From JABAAE01 sp036336715 (GTDB taxonomy: Bacteria > Planctomycetota > Planctomycetia > Pirellulales > Pirellulaceae), in NCBI GenBank assembly GCA_036336715.1, contig JAYZFP010000134.1, positions 1 to 64,000 on the forward strand: a stretch of 64,000 nucleotides of DNA, in the 5' to 3' direction. The notes under the pieces were generated by a model. It saw only the letters and a list, made by a program, of their open reading frames with translations. It ran no database searches and was not told the DNA's origin. Of the stretch, positions 27,825 to 36,208 are shown piece by piece. Each line of letters opens with the position of its first letter. The stretch's first letter is position 1. The translations under genes were made by a program, and so were the position numbers.

Positions 27825-28466
27825 ATGAGAACACAAGCACCTATCCGGATTGACTGCATGACCGACCGAATTGTCACCAGGGAATACCAGGACCCGCTCG
27901 ACCTGATCTGGCTCCATTGCGCCCAGCAGCTCGGGATACAGGTCATGCGGGATGATGAAGTTTTCGCGTCCTGGGACGGGGAATCGACTCTGCGGCTGGG
28001 AACGGATTCCCTCGATCCGGATGATTCCGTCGCCCAGTTGGTGCTGCATGAATTGTGTCACGGCCTGGTAGAGGGGCAGGAGGCGTTCCGGAAAGCGGAT
28101 TGGGGCCTGAACCAAGAACCGCCCCGCCCCAGGTTGCACGAGTTTGCCACCTTGAGAGTGCAGGCCTCTCTCTGCGATCGATATGGACTGCGTCGTCTGC
28201 TGGCAGCGACCACCGTTTTTCGTGAGTACTACGATCTGCTACCGGTGGATGCCCTCGGTGAAGTTGCGGCGGAGCCCCAGCTGGAAAATTTGCGTCCGCT
28301 GAAACCGGGAGAAGACCAGCTGGCGATTGGGCTTGCCAAGGGAGCTTTGGCCCGTTTTTCCTCATCGTCATGGCAATCGGCGATCCTGCGGGCGCTCGAG
28401 CAAACGCGAAAAATATTTGACGTTGTCCGGGACGTGGCCGGTCCGGATTCCGTCTGGTGTTCCTGA
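27825..28466 (+). CDS. HExxH-motif protein of unknown family
   Basis: 213 residues from ATG 27825 (AGGTGA 7 nt upstream). Contains VAQLVLHELCHGLVEGQEAFRKADWG: an HExxH zinc/iron-binding helix, followed by an Asp-Trp-Gly and later FATLRVQASLCDRYG. The spacing faintly recalls EpmC-type EF-P hydroxylases (HEISHW...DFGYW) as well as ordinary metallopeptidases, so either a metalloprotease or a metal-dependent oxygenase is possible. No signal peptide, so cytoplasmic. It lies between a secreted peptidase (divergent) and the heme dehydrogenase gene (108 nt downstream). Confidence 0.72.
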   Translation: MRTQAPIRIDCMTDRIVTREYQDPLDLIWLHCAQQLGIQVMRDDEVFASWDGESTLRLGTDSLDPDDSVAQLVLHELCHGLVEGQEAFRKADWGLNQEPPRPRLHEFATLRVQASLCDRYGLRRLLAATTVFREYYDLLPVDALGEVAAEPQLENLRPLKPGEDQLAIGLAKGALARFSSSSWQSAILRALEQTRKIFDVVRDVAGPDSVWCS

Positions 28467-28573
28467 GCGGCGGTGCGACTGGCCTTTCGCCGATTTCCAT
28501 TCTCGCCTGCCACCGGTCGGCGTGTTAGATTACGGACTGAAACAAGTGACCCGTCTGACCTGGAGAGTTCACG

Positions 28574-31441
28574 TTGTCCGATCTGAGAATTGGAGCCCGG
28601 TTGTTCCTTTTGTGGGCAATGCCCTGGTTCCTCATCCAGTCCACGGTTGCCCAGGAAGACCTGAGCGAGTTTGTACTGCATCCCGATTGCCGCCTGGAGC
28701 TGGTGGCCTGTGAACCCAACATTGTCGATCCGGTCGCGATGCGCTTCGATGAAAAAGGAAGGATCTGGGTCGTCGAGATGCGCGATTACCCGATGCTGGA
28801 GCAGGGGTTGCCGACTTCCCGGATCAAGATTCTCGAGGACAGGAATTCTGACGGATTTTTTGAAACTTCCCGTCTCTTTGCCGACCAGCTTCTTTTTCCC
28901 ACCGGGCTCCAGCCCTGGAAAAACGGCGTGATCGTCACCCTTGAGGGAAAGGTGGTTTACCTGGCGGATAATGATGGAGATTTCGTCTGCGACCAGGAAG
29001 AGGTCCTGTTCACCGGGTTTGCTGCGAAGAATACCCAGTTACGGGCGAACCACCCGACTCTGGGGCCGGATGGAAAGGTCTATGTTGCCAACGGACTTCG
29101 AAATGGAGAGGTTACCGGTCCCCGGGCAAAGAAATCGCTTTCGTTAACAGGAAAGGACTTTCGCTTTGACCCGTTGACGCTCCGGTTCCAAGCGGTGACC
29201 GGTTACGGCCAGTTTGGTCTGACCTTTGACGAATCAGGGCACCGTTACACATGTACCAACCGGAATCCGTTGAGGCGAGTTGTTTTTGACGCCGAATACC
29301 TGGAGGCAGCCGGCAAGGTACTGGTGAAGAACTCGGTGACCGATGTGGCGGCCTCCGGAGCGGCATCTCGCCTGTTCCCCATCGGCGAGACCTGGACGAC
29401 CTCGAATTTACACGCCAACCAGTTTACCGCGGCCTGCGGCGTGCACATTCATTGTGGAACCGCTTTGCCGGGGCGTTTTTCCGGTAACGCGTTTACCTGC
29501 GACCCGACCGCTCACGTCGTCCACCGGGAAGTGATTTCCCTGGAGCAGGACCCGGTCGTCGGCCACGCGCGTCCCGGCAGGGAAGGGAAAGAGTTTCTGG
29601 CCTCGCGGAACCCGTTTTTTCGCCCGGTCAATCTCTCGGGTGGACCGGATGGTTCGCTTTACGTGGTCGACATGAGACGTCGGGTGATCGAGCATCCACA
29701 GTTCATGCCTCCGGAACTGAAAAGGCGACCGGACCTCAGGACGGGTTCTGACCTCGGACGGATCTACCGGGTGGCTGGCAAGGACGCCCGGTTGGACCAC
29801 CAAAACCGGAAAATGATTCCTGAAAAGGAGCTGTTTGGTGTCGATGGCTGGAGGCGTTCAGAATCCCATCGCTTGCTCAAGCAGAGTGGCAATCAGATCG
29901 ATTTCGAGGTCCTGCGTTCCGGGTTGACCCGTCCCGACAGTCATCCCAACGGGCTGATCCGCGCGCTTTCCCTGCTGCAGGACCAGGAAAAACTGAGGCC
30001 GATCGATTTGGACTTTGCGGTCAGTCATTACTCGACGGCCGTCAGGTCCTGCGGAATCCGGCTGTGCGAATCGGAACAACCGGGTCGGGTACGGCAGTTG
30101 GTTATGGACGAAAACGACCAGGTCCGCTTTCAGGCACTTTTGAGCCTGTCACGGACCGGGACCTCCCTCTCGTTGGAGGAGTTGAAAACGGTGGCTCTCA
30201 ACAGTGCACAGAACGAATGGGTCCAAACGGCTTTGCTGATGGTAGCTCAATCGAAAGCCGCCTCACTGCTGGAGAGCCTGGTGGAAGAAATCCGCGGGCG
30301 TTCCGGTCGACTCAGGCACCATGACTCCGTACTCGGTTTCAGTCAAAAGCTCGCGCCGCTGGCGGCAGCCAATTCGTTGGAGGTGACCGTCAGCGTTCTT
30401 GAAAAATGTCTCGATAGCGTGGACCTTCCGGAACGGGGACTGCGGGGGCTGGCAGTCGCGATTCTCCGTTCACCGCCTTTGCATTCCACCCGGGCAAGGA
30501 TCAGCAGGGATCGATCCGAAAGGGCAGAAAGATGGAGGAACTCCCTGAGGCAGAGCTTGTCGGGTGATGCTCCCGGCCCGGTAGATATCGAACTCTTGGC
30601 CCGGATCAGCCAACACGAAGATTCGATTGTTCGGCTGGCGACCGGGCAAGAAGGTCCCCTGCCGCAAAAAGCGGCTCTCCAGGCGTTGCAACTGTCGAAC
30701 CGTTCCGAAACCTGGCAGGAGCTTGCCCGCAGTTTTCGTTCCCACTCCTTTGAGGTGCGAAGAGAGATCCTGCTGGCTGCGGTTTCCCGCCCGGGCGTCG
30801 CCCGGGAACTCCTGGAGCAGGTGAAAAACGGGAGAATGAGCCAGCTGGAACTGGGAGCCGACGGACGGAAAAAACTGGTTGGCCACCCGGATTCGGAAGT
30901 ACGGAAATTGGCCCAGTCCACACTCAGGCAACAGGTGCCCCCGGATCGAAAACGGGCATTTCAACAATTTGTTCCGGCCCTGGAACTCAAAACCGATGCC
31001 AGAAGGGGAAAGCCACTTTTTGAGAAAAAATGCGCAGCCTGCCACCAGCTGGGTGAACTGGGCAATCAGATCGGGCCGGATATTTCTGACACCCGTACGA
31101 AATCCAAATCCCAGTTGTTGTTGGACATCATTCGGCCCAATGCCGCGATTGACAATCATTTCGTGGAATACCTGATCGAGACCACCGATGGGACCACGGT
31201 CCAGGGGATCCTGTTGGAAAACAACGCCACAGGGATCACCGTCAAACAGGCGGATAACCGGACGGTGCCCATTCTCAGGGACAGTATCGAGCGGATTCAA
31301 TCCTCCGGAAAGTCTCTGATGCCCGTCGGGCTGGAAGAAGGACTTTCCCTTCAACAGATGGCGGACCTTGTCTCGTTCCTGCAAAACTGGCGGTATCTCG
31401 AACAGAATGTTCCGTTCCTGGAAAATGAAAATGCGAAATAA
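28574..31441 (+). CDS. Secreted membrane-bound-dehydrogenase-like protein with HEAT repeats and heme c domain
   Basis: 955 residues starting at TTG (GGAG 8 nt upstream) with a signal peptide (LFLLWAMPWFLIQSTVAQ). Order of domains: a sorbosone-dehydrogenase-like propeller (~30-400; FVLHPDCRLELVACEPNIVDP, RIKILEDRNSDG, HFHCGT-like IHCGTALPG), HEAT-like repeats (~430-770), and a C-terminal cytochrome c with CAACHQ at ~820 followed by the planctomycete heme-binding signature (GPDISDTRTKSKSQLLLDII, YLIETTDGTTVQG). This combination is specific to the PVC group. Role: periplasmic oxidation of a sugar or alcohol with electrons passed to heme; the substrate is unknown. Its end overlaps the start of the ceramidase gene by about 17 nt, so they are co-transcribed. 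Confidence 0.92.
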   Translation: MSDLRIGARLFLLWAMPWFLIQSTVAQEDLSEFVLHPDCRLELVACEPNIVDPVAMRFDEKGRIWVVEMRDYPMLEQGLPTSRIKILEDRNSDGFFETSRLFADQLLFPTGLQPWKNGVIVTLEGKVVYLADNDGDFVCDQEEVLFTGFAAKNTQLRANHPTLGPDGKVYVANGLRNGEVTGPRAKKSLSLTGKDFRFDPLTLRFQAVTGYGQFGLTFDESGHRYTCTNRNPLRRVVFDAEYLEAAGKVLVKNSVTDVAASGAASRLFPIGETWTTSNLHANQFTAACGVHIHCGTALPGRFSGNAFTCDPTAHVVHREVISLEQDPVVGHARPGREGKEFLASRNPFFRPVNLSGGPDGSLYVVDMRRRVIEHPQFMPPELKRRPDLRTGSDLGRIYRVAGKDARLDHQNRKMIPEKELFGVDGWRRSESHRLLKQSGNQIDFEVLRSGLTRPDSHPNGLIRALSLLQDQEKLRPIDLDFAVSHYSTAVRSCGIRLCESEQPGRVRQLVMDENDQVRFQALLSLSRTGTSLSLEELKTVALNSAQNEWVQTALLMVAQSKAASLLESLVEEIRGRSGRLRHHDSVLGFSQKLAPLAAANSLEVTVSVLEKCLDSVDLPERGLRGLAVAILRSPPLHSTRARISRDRSERAERWRNSLRQSLSGDAPGPVDIELLARISQHEDSIVRLATGQEGPLPQKAALQALQLSNRSETWQELARSFRSHSFEVRREILLAAVSRPGVARELLEQVKNGRMSQLELGADGRKKLVGHPDSEVRKLAQSTLRQQVPPDRKRAFQQFVPALELKTDARRGKPLFEKKCAACHQLGELGNQIGPDISDTRTKSKSQLLLDIIRPNAAIDNHFVEYLIETTDGTTVQGILLENNATGITVKQADNRTVPILRDSIERIQSSGKSLMPVGLEEGLSLQQMADLVSFLQNWRYLEQNVPFLENENAK

Positions 31442-32867
31442 AACACTGCTCTGGTTTCTGATGCTGGGGATCCCCCTCATTTTCGGGGGCATGGGTTCCG
31501 TGGCGGGGCAGGAGGGGGCCCGCGGACTGCACGTAGGTGCGTTTGCCATGGATATCAATCCCGTTGAATTCCCCGTGATCGTCAATGGCGGGATGTATGA
31601 AAGGACCGCGAGTCAGGTAGTGGAAGACCTTCATGCTCGCAGTTTTGTATTGTCTGCTGCTGGAAAAAAAATTGCGATTTGTGTCGTCGACAACTGCATG
31701 ATTCCCCGGAGTGTCCTGGATCCTGCAAAAATGCAGGCCAGCGAGGCCACCGGAATTCCGGTCGAAAATATCCTGATTTCAGCAACGCATGCTCATTCGG
31801 CACCATCGGTGTTTGGTTGTTTGGGCAGTGATGCGGACCAACGTTATATCCGCTTTCTGGTTCCCCAGTTGGCAAAAGGGATCAAGCTGGCCCATGACCG
31901 TCTGCAACCGGCCCGGGTCGGTTGGGGGGTCGGCCGGGATCCGAAAAATGTTTTTAACCGCAGGTGGTTGATGAAAGAGGGAACGGCCGCCACGAATCGA
32001 TTTGGCGGCAAAAGAAATGACCGGGCGCAAATGAACCCGGGGGTCGGGAATCAGAACAAGATCAGGCAGCTGGGGACTGTCGACCCGGACGTGTTTGTGC
32101 TTGCTTTCCAGGATCGCGATGGAAGACCGATTGGTGTTTTGGCCAATTATTCCACGCACTACGCGGGGGCTCCCTCCCTGTCGGCAGATTATTTCGGTCT
32201 GTTTGCCAATATCCTCCAGAAGGATTTTGCGGGAGGTTCCCGTCATTTCGTGGCAGCCATGTCCAACGGCACCAGCGGCGACACCAACTGCATTGACTTT
32301 ACCGATGCTTCCCGCAAGTTTGACCGCTTTTCTGTTGCCCGGGAAACCGCAGATGTGGCATTGAAGGTATTGAAGAACATCAAGTACCGGTCGAATCTGA
32401 CGATTGATATGGTGCAATCCGAGCTCGAACTGGGAATTCGGCAAGCGGAAGCACAGGAACTGAGAGATGCCGGCAAGCTGCTGGAGGGCCTGCAAGGTAA
32501 AAAGCCCAAAACACTGGAACAGGTTTACGCGCGGGAAGCGGTTCTGTTGAGCGAGTTGCCATCGCGAAGAAAAATCGTTTTGCAGGCATTGAGGATCGGT
32601 GATCTTGCGATTGCCACGTTTCCCAACGAGGTCTTCACGGAAACCGGGCTGAAAATCAAGATGGAGAGCCCTTTTTCGTCCACCTTCAACATGGAATTGG
32701 CCAATGGTGCGGAGGGCTACATTCCACCTCCAGAGCAGCACAAACTGGGTGGCTACACAACCTGGCGGGCAAGGTCCTCCTGCCTGGAAGAGCAGGCTGA
32801 GCCGAAAATTGTTGGCAGGTTGCTGGAAATGCTGGAGGATCTCAAAGGGAGACAACCTGCCAGGTGA
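31425..32867 (+). CDS. Secreted neutral/alkaline ceramidase-like protein
   Basis: 480 residues from ATG 31425 (31431 also possible), with a signal peptide (LLWFLMLGIPLIFGGMGSVAG). Family features of the neutral/alkaline non-lysosomal ceramidase N-terminal domain are visible: GAFAMDINP at the mature start, NGGMYERTASQVVEDLHAR, the metal-site ISATHAHSAPS (His-x-His), NYSTHYAG and MSNGTSGDTN. In planctomycetes, members of this family are widespread although sphingolipids are not, so the real substrate may be another N-acyl compound or a glycan. It overlaps the upstream heme dehydrogenase gene, which makes translational coupling likely. Confidence 0.86.
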   Translation: MKMRNKTLLWFLMLGIPLIFGGMGSVAGQEGARGLHVGAFAMDINPVEFPVIVNGGMYERTASQVVEDLHARSFVLSAAGKKIAICVVDNCMIPRSVLDPAKMQASEATGIPVENILISATHAHSAPSVFGCLGSDADQRYIRFLVPQLAKGIKLAHDRLQPARVGWGVGRDPKNVFNRRWLMKEGTAATNRFGGKRNDRAQMNPGVGNQNKIRQLGTVDPDVFVLAFQDRDGRPIGVLANYSTHYAGAPSLSADYFGLFANILQKDFAGGSRHFVAAMSNGTSGDTNCIDFTDASRKFDRFSVARETADVALKVLKNIKYRSNLTIDMVQSELELGIRQAEAQELRDAGKLLEGLQGKKPKTLEQVYAREAVLLSELPSRRKIVLQALRIGDLAIATFPNEVFTETGLKIKMESPFSSTFNMELANGAEGYIPPPEQHKLGGYTTWRARSSCLEEQAEPKIVGRLLEMLEDLKGRQPAR

Positions 32868-33118
32868 CTGTTTTGGATTCGGGATCCGGGGCTTCGCGTT
32901 TTATCGAAATGGCGCATTATCGAAATGACGCATCTGTTGGATAAACTGGCCCAGGGCGGACTTCCCGGTCCAGGTTTCTGTGGCTGCAGGATTTCAGCCC
33001 GCAAAATACTCGGCAAAATACTCGGTGGATTTGCCGGGAAACCACCTGGAGAGTGGACCGAGGAAGCAAAAGCAGATCGGGCTTCGGGACCTGTCGCGGT
33101 TCTGCCAAACTTCCTAGG
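32868..33118. other. Spacer with two short tandem duplications
   Basis: TTATCGAAATGGCGCA/TTATCGAAATGACGCA at 32901-32932 (16 bp, one mismatch) and GCAAAATACTCG twice at 33001-33024 (12 bp, perfect). No gene is supported. Confidence 0.6.
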
Positions 33119-34018
33119 ATGGTGGAAGAGTCAAAGGTCTGCCGCACCCGGGATTTTCGATTGTCCAACCAGCCACCCTACCTCCGAGTCCTGCTGACTT
33201 TTGCCAGAAATTCTCTGGTCCGGGATTTGAGTTTTCGAGCGAATTTTTTTCTGCAGTGTGTTTCGAGTGTTTCCTGGACTGCGATGAACCTCGGGTTCTT
33301 CATCATCATTTTCCAGCACACCAGCATGATTGGCCCCGACAGCGGTTGGGGGCGCTACGAGTTCTTTGTCTTTTTGTCGACCACGTGGATTGTCAATTCC
33401 CTAGTGCAGGCGTTCTTCATGCCCAATGCGCAGGAATTCAGTGAGCTGATTCGCACGGGCAATCTCGATTTCGCGCTCGTCAAGCCGATTGATACCCAAT
33501 TTCTGATCTCGTTTTCCAAGGTCGAGTGGTCCAGTATCACCAACCTTTTGATGGGCATTTCGCTGCTGGTTTACAGTCTTCTGAAATTGCGGGTTGCCGA
33601 GAATCCCCTGCCCCTGAATTTCTGGATGTTGGTGCTCTACCCGTTTTATATCCTGCTGGGAACCGGCCTGATGTATGGAGTCATGACGATGCTGGCGGCC
33701 ACAAGTGTGTGGCTGGGAAGAAATCAGACCCTCTATAACTTCTGGTTCTACATCACCAACTTCTATCGTTACCCGATGGAGATTTACCAGAGGACTTTTT
33801 TGGGATGGACGCTCTGGGGAACTTTTACTTTTGCGATTCCGATCCTTGTGGTCGTGAACGTGCCTGCCCGATTACTGGCCCGGCCACTTCGTCCGTCAGA
33901 GGACGGAACGACCTTCCAGCTGGCCATATTTGCCCTTCTTGCGACGGTGGTCGTGCTCTGCCTCTCCCGTTTTGTTTTCAAAAAAGCACTTCTCAGCTAC
34001 CGCAGTGCCAGCAGTTGA
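33119..34018 (+). CDS. ABC-2 type transporter permease (DUF990 type), second of a split pair
   Basis: 299 residues from ATG 33119 (AGGA immediately upstream; the frame is open from 33053). Six membrane segments; FARNSLVRDLSFRANFFLQCVSSVSW at the N-terminus, the middle MPNAQEFSELIRTGNLDFALVKPID and the late NFYRYPMEIYQRTF are the family signatures and mirror the permease at 24579 (ARQIQNGEVKKFLIQPVD). The two usually sit side by side in one operon with an ATPase gene; here they are separated by the peptidase, HExxH, heme-dehydrogenase and ceramidase genes. No ATPase nearby. Confidence 0.82.
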   Translation: MVEESKVCRTRDFRLSNQPPYLRVLLTFARNSLVRDLSFRANFFLQCVSSVSWTAMNLGFFIIIFQHTSMIGPDSGWGRYEFFVFLSTTWIVNSLVQAFFMPNAQEFSELIRTGNLDFALVKPIDTQFLISFSKVEWSSITNLLMGISLLVYSLLKLRVAENPLPLNFWMLVLYPFYILLGTGLMYGVMTMLAATSVWLGRNQTLYNFWFYITNFYRYPMEIYQRTFLGWTLWGTFTFAIPILVVVNVPARLLARPLRPSEDGTTFQLAIFALLATVVVLCLSRFVFKKALLSYRSASS

Positions 34019-34327
34019 ACATTGCCAGGGCCCTGCCCGGTATCGATGATTCGCGTTGCCAAGCAATCGGTTAAGGTTGATAATTTCAGGTTAAAAGGGT
34101 TCACCAGTTCGAAGCCTTCAAGCAGGTCAAATGGAAAGTTGGATGCTGGTTTCCAATTTTTAAGGGGCCAAAGGGGCGTTTGGAACTCAATCGCCCGTCA
34201 AAGCCCTCTGTTTATGCCGTTAAAATGGTTGATTTGGGATGTCTGGTAGCCTTGAATCGGTTTTTTGTGCTTTTAGAATGGTTGTTTGCTGCATCCGGAC
34301 GGCAGACTCATCAAGGAAGGGAATGTA
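34019..34327. other. Spacer before the small secreted protein
   Basis: About 300 bp with no credible gene. Presumably contains the promoter for the 34328-36025 gene pair; no operator was identified. Confidence 0.35.
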
Positions 34328-34708
34328 ATGAGAGTAGCGATTTTGGGTGTCGTGACGTTGGGAATCCTTTTTCTAGCCGCAACTTCCTTTGCTTTTCAGG
34401 AGAATTTGTCTCAAAAACCTATACTTGGGGGCAAATCCAATAACAATGAGAGGTGGAAGGAAGCTTCAACCGTCAACGCTGAATCCGAAGGTTTGATTGC
34501 GATCAAACTGGATGGAAACGCCGAAGCCAACCAGATTGCCCTGGTGGACCCAAAGCGAAAGGTGATCAGTGTTTACGGAATTGACCGCAATTCAGGCGAG
34601 ATCAAACTGAAGAGCGTCAGAAAAGTCGAGTGGGATTTGCAACTGGATGAATTCAACGGAAAGCAACCTTCGCCACAGGAAATTCGTTCCAACGTCGAAA
34701 GGCGATGA
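34328..34708 (+). CDS. Small secreted protein, planctomycete-type
   Basis: 126 residues from ATG 34328 (AAGGAAGGGA 5 nt upstream). A signal peptide (VAILGVVTLGILFLAATSFA) is followed by an Asn/Lys-rich stretch and a compact beta-rich core: LIAIKLDGNAEANQIALVDPK, VISVYGIDRNSGEIKLKSVRKVEWDLQL. I recall similar small proteins in other planctomycete genomes without a function. The gene ends 30 nt before the HTH/acidic/membrane protein gene and is very likely co-transcribed with it, so the two may act together. Confidence 0.72.
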   Translation: MRVAILGVVTLGILFLAATSFAFQENLSQKPILGGKSNNNERWKEASTVNAESEGLIAIKLDGNAEANQIALVDPKRKVISVYGIDRNSGEIKLKSVRKVEWDLQLDEFNGKQPSPQEIRSNVERR

Positions 34709-34738
34709 ACGCAATACAAATTTGGAGCCGCAAGAATT

Positions 34739-36025
34739 ATGGCAGGTAACCTGATCCCTCTGGATGACGCCGCACAGATGCTGGGCAAAACCGTCGAAGA
34801 ACTGACGGACCTGCGGTCTCGCAACGAGATCTTTGGTTTGCGCGATGGGGCAAGCTGGAAATTCAAGATAGAAGAGATCAACCGGTTTGCTGAAGAGAAC
34901 GGGATTGAAATCGTTCCGCTCGAGTTGGCAGATGACCTTTCCAGTGATGCCGAGTTGATCGCCGATTCTTCGGCGGACATCCCGCTTGAGGACATTGATG
35001 GTTCGATTGACCTTGGGTCGGGTAGTGACATCAACCTGTCACCAAGTGAAAGCCACGTCCTGTCCGGGAGTGATGTCGAACCGGGACAGAGCCCGTCCGA
35101 TACCGGCAAGATGGTTGAGGGGGATGATGAGTTGCTGCTGGCCGAAGATGATCTTTTCGGTTCCGATGTTGACATCGGTATTCAGGAAGACAGCGATGAA
35201 ATTTCCCTCGATTCCGATTCGGACCTGAGTTCAGATTTTGATGATGACAGCAGCCTGATGCTGGATGACGATTCCAGCGAAATTGCACTGGATGCTGCCG
35301 ACAGTGGCGTCAACCTGAGTCCTACTGACAGCGGTCTGTCGCTGGATGAAGAGCCCCTCGAGCTGGGTGGGTCGGATATCGATGCCCTGGAACTTCCCGA
35401 AGATTCCGATATCAACCTGCTGGATGCCGATGATTCGTCAGATTCGGCGGAATTGCAGATGGCCGACGAGGCGGGCCTGGACATCGAGTTGCCTGAAGGA
35501 AATGCCGATCCACTGGGAAGTGTGCAGGCTGACAATGATTTCATGCTCACCCCCCTGGAAGCCGAGGCAGAAGACGAGTCGAGCGGTTCCCAGGTGATCG
35601 CCCTGGAAGATTCCGAAATCTACGCCGACGAATCTTCCGAAATCGTATCGGATTCGTCCCAGATGGGCGAAGCGATGCAGCCCCTCGAGGTTGCTGGTGG
35701 CCCGGAAGCAGCGATGGATCCGGGAATGGCGATGGATGCTGCCTTTGCCGACCCGGCGGGTGCAGCTGCCTTTGATGCAACACCTGACTTCACCGCCGGA
35801 CCCTCGAGTTCTTCACAGGAAACCCCGGCCTCGATGATCGTCGAGCAACCCATTCCTGTCTGGATGGTTGCGATTCAGGCGATTTGCCTGATTTTTCTGT
35901 TGATGGCTGGAATCATCGCGATTGATCTGGCGAGGAACATGTTCGAATTTGACTCCAAGGGAACATTGACGGCTCGCCTGACCGAGTGGGTGATTGACTT
36001 CACCGGCTACTTCAAGAGCTCATAA
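34739..36025 (+). CDS. Excisionase-type HTH protein with Asp/Ser-rich acidic region and C-terminal membrane anchor
   Basis: 428 residues. Residues 1-60 resemble a MerR/excisionase helix-turn-helix (LIPLDDAAQMLGKTVEELTDLRSRNEIFGLRDGASWKFKIEEI). Residues ~65-340 are extremely acidic and repetitive, with recurring S-D-I-N-L, D-S-G-V/L and D-S-S-E elements (SGVNLSPTDSGLSLDEE, GSDINLSPSES). An Ala/Met/Pro-rich stretch leads to one strong membrane helix (WMVAIQAICLIFLLMAGIIAI, ~380-400) and a short amphipathic tail. If the helix is inserted, the HTH would be tethered at the membrane on a ~300-residue acidic tether. A terminator follows. It lies 183 nt upstream of the kinase-Hsp70 gene. Confidence 0.8.
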   Translation: MAGNLIPLDDAAQMLGKTVEELTDLRSRNEIFGLRDGASWKFKIEEINRFAEENGIEIVPLELADDLSSDAELIADSSADIPLEDIDGSIDLGSGSDINLSPSESHVLSGSDVEPGQSPSDTGKMVEGDDELLLAEDDLFGSDVDIGIQEDSDEISLDSDSDLSSDFDDDSSLMLDDDSSEIALDAADSGVNLSPTDSGLSLDEEPLELGGSDIDALELPEDSDINLLDADDSSDSAELQMADEAGLDIELPEGNADPLGSVQADNDFMLTPLEAEAEDESSGSQVIALEDSEIYADESSEIVSDSSQMGEAMQPLEVAGGPEAAMDPGMAMDAAFADPAGAAAFDATPDFTAGPSSSSQETPASMIVEQPIPVWMVAIQAICLIFLLMAGIIAIDLARNMFEFDSKGTLTARLTEWVIDFTGYFKSS

Positions 36026-36084
36026 CCCTCATTTCCGGGTTATTCCCGATAGAACGGAAACAGGATAGTATAGATTCAAACAAG

Positions 36085-36112
36085 GACCCCGTTTCATGGG
36101 GTCTTTTTTTTT
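36085..36112 (+). terminator. Rho-independent terminator
   Basis: GACCCC stem, GTTTCAT loop, GGGGTC, then nine T, located about 60 nt after the stop of the HTH/acidic protein gene. It separates that gene from the kinase-Hsp70 gene, which therefore probably has its own promoter. Confidence 0.88.
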
Positions 36113-36208
36113 GCGAACTCTTGGGCAGAATTCCGAGTGTCTAAAGCACAAGGGCGATTGTTTCATTAAAATGGACGCTGGAGCGGTTTACATCCCGATT
36201 AGACGGCA

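Noticed and set aside
31779..32855. 358-residue minus-strand open frame
   Set aside because: Antisense to the ceramidase-like gene.
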